Shown here one piece after another: positions 14,153 through 19,924 of a stretch of DNA of 19,924 nt. Position numbers and translations under genes: made by a program. The notes below the pieces were generated by a model, which saw nothing but the letters and a program-made list of their open reading frames with translations, made no database searches and had not been told where the DNA came from. The DNA lies in the NCBI GenBank assembly GCA_041499515.1, contig JBGQKM010000078.1, positions 1-19,924 of the forward strand, written 5' to 3'. The first letter of the stretch is position 1; each line of letters begins with the position of its first letter. This DNA comes from PALSA-1355 sp041499515. Lineage in GTDB: Bacteria; Planctomycetota; Planctomycetia; Pirellulales; PALSA-1355.

Positions 14153-16114
14153 CTAGAGATGTACCCGACGACTGTAGATATACCACTCGCAGCACAAAAC
14201 GACCAGTGCCCCCAGCAAAAGAGGCTTCCAGAGTTCCCGGCGGGCACCCTCCCAACCGGCCTGACCGTGCACCTCGTTGTAGCCGATGTGGATGTCGGGG
14301 CGGGGCACGATGTCGCTTTCGGAGCCGTCGAACAGGTTCACCGCGAAGCGTCGAGGCGGCAGTGAGGGCTCGTCGATCCGATAGACGCCCAATTCGTCGG
14401 TGCCGCTGAAGCTGAAGTTTTCGCCCCTTTCGCGTTTGAGCGAGAACGACTTTCCGCTGGGGCTGACGACCTGAAGTGTCTCGGCCGCCGCGGCACTATG
14501 CAGCGCGATCGTCTGTCCCGGTCGCACGCTGGTCGTGCCCGTGGCCGCGGTCGATTCACCAAAATAGGCCAGCGCGTTCAGAACGAACACGGGAAAACTC
14601 AAGCGCAGCGGCCAGTCGGTGTTGGCATACCGTTGGCCCTCGGCGTCGACGCCGACGATTTCGCCGCCCAACACGGCATCCTCGAAGCCGTCGCGGGGCC
14701 CGATCGCAAACAGCGGGCCGACGTCGGCCGAAATCAACACCGTGCTGCCGGCCGGCGGTTTGAGCGGCATGGCTTCGGCAAATTGAACGTTGCCCAAGTC
14801 GATCAACTGCATCAGCGGATGGGCCGTTTCCACGTCGATGATTTGCGGCGCCGCCGCCTTGACCTGGGCCGTCCAAGCACCGCCCGGCGGCAGGCGACCG
14901 ATAAACAGCGTGTCGGCCTGGGGCAACTGCTCCGGCGCGCACTGATCGTAAATCACCAGCATGTAGTAGCCGGCGGCCGCTTTCTGCAGATATTCTTTGG
15001 TCTTGAGCACCTCCGGCTTGCCGATCTCGACTTCGACCAGTTCTCGCGCGCTCTCGGTATTCAAGGCAAACTCCAACGCATCGTTGCCGGGCGTGACCAA
15101 CAGCAGCTTGCCGCGCGTGGGAGGATCGATCGTGGCCCAGGCTTCGTCGTCGGCCAACAAGCAGCCGCCCGAGTGCGTCCGCAGCTTCAGCACGCCGGCG
15201 TGCAGGTCGCCCAGATCGAACACGGCCCCGCCGGAGCCGCGCGACTTGAGCTGGACCTGGCTGGTATCCAGCAGCGAGTCGTCAAGATAGAGTTCGACTT
15301 GAGCCGTCAATTCTTCACGGCCGAAATTCTCGAGTCGCGCAAAAGCCTGCAGGTGGTCGCGTTTGTCCTCGCGGCGCCGCGTGCTGAAGGCCGTAATGCC
15401 GACGTTGGGCGCGTCGGGTTGGCCCAGCGGCACGAAAACCGGTTTGAGATTGCCCAGTGAAAAGCCTGCCACGTCGTCGAATTTGCCGTCGCTCAAGAGG
15501 TACATCGTGGCCGGCAGGCCCTCGACCACCTGGGTTTCGCTGATCTCGAAAGCGCGTCCCGGATTGGCCAGACCCGCGGCCACGCGCAGGGCCTCGCCCA
15601 GGGCCGTGCCGCGATTCGTGGGCTGAATCGCCTGCAATTGCCGCAGCAGCTCGCGGCGATTGTCCGTGAATTGTTGTTCAACCCGGGCCGAATCGGAGAA
15701 GCTGACGATCATGGCCACGTCGCCGGAGGCCATCTGGCCGATCAGCTCGCCGGCGCGCCTTTTGGCTTCCTCCAGCCGCGTGGGCGCGACGTCGTTGGCG
15801 CTCATGCTGGCCGACGTGTCGATCAGGAAAATGAAGCGGTCACCGTTGAGCTTGTTGCCGCTCCAGCCCGGCCGCAGCAGGGCCAACATGGCGATCACGA
15901 TCAGCAGGATTTGCAGCAGCAAGAGCATGCTAGTGCGCAGCCGCTGCCAGATGCTGTTGACGTGCAAGTCTTCGATCGACTTTCGCCAGAGGTAGGTGCT
16001 GGGCACTTCCAACGGCGTGCGCCGGAGCTTGAGAAAGTACAACAGCACGATGGCCGGCGGAATCGCCCCGAGCAGGCTCCATTGCCACCAGGAGAGCATG
16101 TTGAGCGTGGACAT
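14153..16114 (-). CDS. BatA-like vWA membrane protein
   Basis: The 653-residue product starts with the BatA/aerotolerance-regulator N-terminus: a helix at about 10-28, then LKLRRTPLEVPSTYLWRKS, then a second helix at about 62-80. A vWA domain follows with MIDAS residues Asp99, Ser101 and Ser103 (LIDTSASMS), the loop GTALGEALR, and LLSDGKFDD. The remainder is a large extracytoplasmic beta-rich region, and a final helix (LLLGALVVLCCEWYIY) lies at the C-terminus. Family members work with MoxR ATPases in envelope or stress-related assembly, although the substrate is not known. ATG 16114 is chosen because its A is shared with the stop codon of the DUF58 gene (TGATG), implying translational coupling. 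The open frame to 16213 lies entirely inside the DUF58 gene and is discounted. Confidence 0.88.
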   Translation of the reverse strand: MSTLNMLSWWQWSLLGAIPPAIVLLYFLKLRRTPLEVPSTYLWRKSIEDLHVNSIWQRLRTSMLLLLQILLIVIAMLALLRPGWSGNKLNGDRFIFLIDTSASMSANDVAPTRLEEAKRRAGELIGQMASGDVAMIVSFSDSARVEQQFTDNRRELLRQLQAIQPTNRGTALGEALRVAAGLANPGRAFEISETQVVEGLPATMYLLSDGKFDDVAGFSLGNLKPVFVPLGQPDAPNVGITAFSTRRREDKRDHLQAFARLENFGREELTAQVELYLDDSLLDTSQVQLKSRGSGGAVFDLGDLHAGVLKLRTHSGGCLLADDEAWATIDPPTRGKLLLVTPGNDALEFALNTESARELVEVEIGKPEVLKTKEYLQKAAAGYYMLVIYDQCAPEQLPQADTLFIGRLPPGGAWTAQVKAAAPQIIDVETAHPLMQLIDLGNVQFAEAMPLKPPAGSTVLISADVGPLFAIGPRDGFEDAVLGGEIVGVDAEGQRYANTDWPLRLSFPVFVLNALAYFGESTAATGTTSVRPGQTIALHSAAAAETLQVVSPSGKSFSLKRERGENFSFSGTDELGVYRIDEPSLPPRRFAVNLFDGSESDIVPRPDIHIGYNEVHGQAGWEGARRELWKPLLLGALVVLCCEWYIYSRRVHL

Positions 16115-17004
16115 CAGCGCACCAGTCCCCGTTTGCGCAGGTAACTCGACACGAGCTGGTCGACCGGCAATTGATTGTTGGCCAGCAAGTAGTTCATGCC
16201 GCGGTGGCTGCAAAACTCGCGGGCCCCGTCAACAAACGCCGCCAGGGTTTTCTGGTACCGTTGCAAGAGCGGAGCGCTGGCACTGATTTCGGCGACGTCG
16301 TTGTCCTCGCAATCGACCAATTTCAGGTCGCCGCGGATTTCCGGAACCAGCTCCTCGGACGACAGGACCTGGATCACGTAAACGTCCATCCGCTGCGAAA
16401 GCAGATATTTGAGCGCCGCGTCGTAGCCTTGCTTGTCCATCAGATCCGAAATCAACAGCACGATCCCCTTGCCGGGATTGCGGATGCAGAAGTTCTTGAC
16501 GCCTTGCGCTAGCGAACCGGATTCGTTGGGCTCGATGGAACGCAAATGCTCGACCATCCGCCACACGCTCTGGCGGCCCCGAAACGCCGGGGCGCGGCGG
16601 CCGGCCGGCTGACCGAGCGTCTCGATCCGCACGCGGTCACTCCGGATCAGCCCGATGAAACCCAGCGCGGCAGCCAGTTGCTTGGCATAGTGCAATTTGG
16701 TCGGCGTGCCGAATTGCATCGAGGGGCTGGCATCGAGTAACGCATAAAAGTGCAGATCTTCTTCCTCGAAAAACAATTTCAGAAACAGCCGATCGAGCCG
16801 GGCGTAGGTGTTCCAGTCGATGAAGCGCAGATCATCGCCGGGCACGTAACTGCGAAAGTCAGCGAACTCCACGCTCTGCCCCTTGCGCGTGCTGCGGCGC
16901 TCGCCCTTCAAGCGTCCTCGGAAAATCTTGCGGCTGACCAACTCCAAACGCTCAAGCTGCGTCATGAGTTCGGGCGTCAACAGGACGTCGGACGTGGTCG
17001 ACAT
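16114..17004 (-). CDS. DUF58 family protein, vWA-like partner of MoxR
   Basis: This 296-residue cytoplasmic protein has the full DUF58 signature at residues 50-75: FRSYVPGDDLRFIDWNTYAR then LDRLFLK. A vWA-like metal site follows, with Asp91-x-Ser93-x-Ser95 (LLDASPSMQ), and the strand VLLISDLMD further on. DUF58 proteins are nearly always encoded next to a MoxR ATPase and are thought to act as its adaptor or client-recognition factor. GGGAAG lies 8 bases upstream of ATG 17004. The gene begins 22 bases after the moxR stop codon and overlaps the BatA-like gene by one base, so it sits in the middle of a tight operon. No membrane helices precede the domain, unlike longer DUF58 proteins. Confidence 0.93.
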   Translation of the reverse strand: MSTTSDVLLTPELMTQLERLELVSRKIFRGRLKGERRSTRKGQSVEFADFRSYVPGDDLRFIDWNTYARLDRLFLKLFFEEEDLHFYALLDASPSMQFGTPTKLHYAKQLAAALGFIGLIRSDRVRIETLGQPAGRRAPAFRGRQSVWRMVEHLRSIEPNESGSLAQGVKNFCIRNPGKGIVLLISDLMDKQGYDAALKYLLSQRMDVYVIQVLSSEELVPEIRGDLKLVDCEDNDVAEISASAPLLQRYQKTLAAFVDGAREFCSHRGMNYLLANNQLPVDQLVSSYLRKRGLVR

Positions 17005-17026
17005 GATGAAAGCTTCCCAGGGACAA

Positions 17027-18031
<1,005 letters not shown>

Positions 18032-18056
18032 AAACAGAGTTCCTGGTTTTTGGGGT

Positions 18057-19924
18057 TCACAAGTGGGGAGGGTCCGGCGAGTCTTTTTTCAGCGCGCCGC
18101 GTGCCTTTTGTTTGGCTTTGAGCAGCCGCGCGGTGTAGCTTTCTTCTTCTTGCTCGGGGCTGATCGACGCCTGCTGCTGCGCGCGTCGCTCGACGGCCGC
18201 CTGGGTCGCGTCGATTTCTTCGTTAAGGGCCGCGACGTCGCCTTTGGCTTCGGGCTCGAACCGCAATGCGGAGAGTTTCTGGTCCCATTGATCCGTGACC
18301 TCGGCCTTGCGAGTGCGCAGCCGCTCGATCGTCGCCTCGACGGCCGGCGCGGTGGTTCGGCGCAGCACGCGATCGCGGACCCTGGCGGCTAGCGACGGCG
18401 CCCAGGCGAAGCTGACCGTCACGCGCCGCACGAACACGTCGAAAAAGAACAGGCAACTTCCCGCCAGTACCAACAGATGCCACACGCTCTGGCTGCTGGT
18501 CGCCGGCGCCAGATCGTGGCGGAAGGCGTTCGTTTCGAGCCATTTCGCCAGGCGATCGTCCGCGGTCAGCTTTGCCGGCGCGTCGATCACTTTACCGACG
18601 GCGCCCTGCCGCGGAACGACGTGGGCCAGTGCCGCGAGCAACGCCTCGTTCGTTTCGCGCTCGCGAAACTCGTCGGAATACGGAATGCTCACGCCGGAGC
18701 GAATCGGCGTCTGGCCCGGCCCGGGGCTGATCATCAACAAGTAGCTGCCGGTCTTCTTGGCGTCGAACTGGCCGATGTACCGGCCGGGCGCCGTCTGTTG
18801 GATTTCCAGATCGAGAGGCTTCATGTCCGGGCCCACGACCGTCGAGCTGAAATTCAGATAGTTCAAGAACTCGTCGTCCTGATTCAGGGCCGTCACTACG
18901 ACGCGGACTTTGCCGTCCTGCACGTCGGTCGATACGCTGAATTTGCCGTTTTCTTCGGTTGGACGCATCGACCAGCGGACCATCTGACTCATCAGCCGGT
19001 CGTAGTTTTCCCAACTGGTCCAAGCCGTGGCCCAACGCTTGCCGGCATCGGTCGTCAAAGCCACGGCCCGACCCAGCCCATACGTCCAACTTGCCAGGAT
19101 CGCGTTGTTGTTCTGTCCGGCGGGCTCGGGCGACACCAGTGAAACTTCCACCAGCGGATTGCTCTTGGGCGTCGTGAGCACGTACCCGGTAATCGGCGGC
19201 AGAGTTTTTTCGATGCCTTGGATCATCTCGTGTGGGTACTGGATCCGGGGCGAAAACCCGATCGAGCGTTCGAAGACCAGCGGCCTTGCGATGCGGCGGG
19301 CTTCTTTCTGGTAGATCCGCGGCAAGGTCTTGGCGTTGGTCACGACGTAGTACTTTCCGCCGGTCCGGTTGGCGATGGTGCGCAGCGGCGTGCTGCCGGC
19401 CGGGCCGTGCGTGCCGATGGCGACCGTGCTGATCTTGACGCCCATCTTGACCAGGGCCGCGATCGAGCCGCTGGCGCCATAGTCGGGCGGCGCGGGATCG
19501 CCGTCGCTGATGATGATCATGTGTTTTGCGGCGGCGTCATTCTGCAGGGTTTGAAACGCCTGCCGCACCATGACCATCGACGACTCGAAGTCGGGCATGT
19601 CGCCCGGCGTCATGCGATCCAGCCGGGCCAGCATTTGCCGCCGGTTGGGCCCCACCTTGAGCATCCCGCGCCACAGCCATTCCGCGCGCATGCCCCAGTG
19701 TACGACGCCGCAATAATCCTGGTCGCCCAGCGTCTTGAGCGCCTCTTGGGCAATCACTTTCTGCCAATGATTGCCGTCGGCCAGTTCCGAGGCATGCATC
19801 AACATGGCCAACGCGCCGACCGGCGCGACTTTGGCATTCTTGATTTGGAAATCGACAGGCATCGCTTCTTCCAGGGGCGAATTGGTCCAGCCGCCGGCGC
19901 CAAAACTGTTGGGCCCGCCCAGCA
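18057..19924 (-). CDS. vWA membrane protein with glutamine-amidotransferase-like domain (5' end off window)
   Basis: The reading frame is open to the window edge, and the residues before the first in-window Met (19862) are clearly coding: GGPNSFGAGGWTNSPLEEA is the GATase1-like signature that precedes an inserted vWA domain. Numbered from that Met, the vWA domain covers about 15-190. It keeps a late Asp loop (IIISDGDP), but the first MIDAS segment reads LMHASE instead of DxSxS. The second half of the GATase-like fold follows at about 255-300 (YGLGRAVALTTDAGKRW). A beta-rich region, one membrane helix (about 459-478) and a cytoplasmic coiled-coil tail of about 120 residues complete it. At least 621 residues are visible. 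The protein is upstream of, and probably cotranscribed with, moxR, DUF58 and the BatA-like gene. Confidence 0.85.
   Translation of the reverse strand, partial: LGGPNSFGAGGWTNSPLEEAMPVDFQIKNAKVAPVGALAMLMHASELADGNHWQKVIAQEALKTLGDQDYCGVVHWGMRAEWLWRGMLKVGPNRRQMLARLDRMTPGDMPDFESSMVMVRQAFQTLQNDAAAKHMIIISDGDPAPPDYGASGSIAALVKMGVKISTVAIGTHGPAGSTPLRTIANRTGGKYYVVTNAKTLPRIYQKEARRIARPLVFERSIGFSPRIQYPHEMIQGIEKTLPPITGYVLTTPKSNPLVEVSLVSPEPAGQNNNAILASWTYGLGRAVALTTDAGKRWATAWTSWENYDRLMSQMVRWSMRPTEENGKFSVSTDVQDGKVRVVVTALNQDDEFLNYLNFSSTVVGPDMKPLDLEIQQTAPGRYIGQFDAKKTGSYLLMISPGPGQTPIRSGVSIPYSDEFRERETNEALLAALAHVVPRQGAVGKVIDAPAKLTADDRLAKWLETNAFRHDLAPATSSQSVWHLLVLAGSCLFFFDVFVRRVTVSFAWAPSLAARVRDRVLRRTTAPAVEATIERLRTRKAEVTDQWDQKLSALRFEPEAKGDVAALNEEIDATQAAVERRAQQQASISPEQEEESYTARLLKAKQKARGALKKDSPDPPHL

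Noticed and set aside
14498..15460. 320-residue + strand frame opposite the BatA-like gene
   Set aside because: Arg/Gln/His-rich shadow of a gene with clear vWA and membrane features on the other strand.

Overview
The window looks like chromosomal DNA of a high-GC planctomycete, probably of a Pirellula-like lineage. The main evidence is a DUF1559 prepilin-like protein with the GFTLVELL cleavage motif and the C-terminal H-X9-DG motif, which is a planctomycete hallmark. A MoxR/DUF58/BatA-type operon with a glutamine-amidotransferase-like vWA protein, a free-standing exosortase with an EpsI partner, and a secreted MORN/YwqK-type repeat protein agree with this. No rRNA, tRNA, CRISPR array or transposase gene was seen.

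Layout. Positions 1-670 hold no convincing gene, only a G-poor stretch, three small hairpins and a possible promoter. Positions 671-4963 (+) encode an exosortase, a Wzz-type chain-length protein fused to a BY-kinase-like ATPase, and EpsI. Together these form an envelope polysaccharide / protein-sorting module that ends at a good bidirectional terminator (5003-5044). Positions 5084-6355 (-) encode the DUF1559 prepilin-like protein. A divergent intergenic region follows, and then (+) a three-helix membrane protein with a long coiled coil and a four-cysteine knuckle (6711-8354) and a secreted 14-unit MORN-like repeat protein (8483-9574). A small two-helix membrane protein lies at 9594-9836 (-). 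A PAS-GAF-receiver protein (10308-12065, +) has a clear sigma70-like promoter and is followed by a membrane-anchored metallophosphoesterase (12154-13335, +). From the right edge leftwards (-) runs a compact operon: GATase-like/vWA membrane protein (5' end off the window), MoxR ATPase, DUF58 protein, BatA-like vWA membrane protein, and finally a class I methyltransferase.

The most unusual observation is a pair of about 84-bp imperfect palindromic REP/MITE-like elements around the start of the DUF1559 gene. One lies in the intergenic region (6478-6560). The other (6236-6319) lies inside the open reading frame, between the start codon and the prepilin cleavage site. It is flanked by 9-bp direct repeats. 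Conceptually removing one repeat unit (99 nt, 33 codons) restores a normal 16-residue prepilin leader in frame, so a mobile palindrome appears to have been absorbed into a signal peptide without breaking the gene.

Function as a system is only partly visible. The exosortase module lacks glycosyltransferases and any PEP-CTERM target within the window. The MoxR-vWA operon has the architecture of ATPase/vWA chaperone-like envelope systems, but its substrate is unknown.
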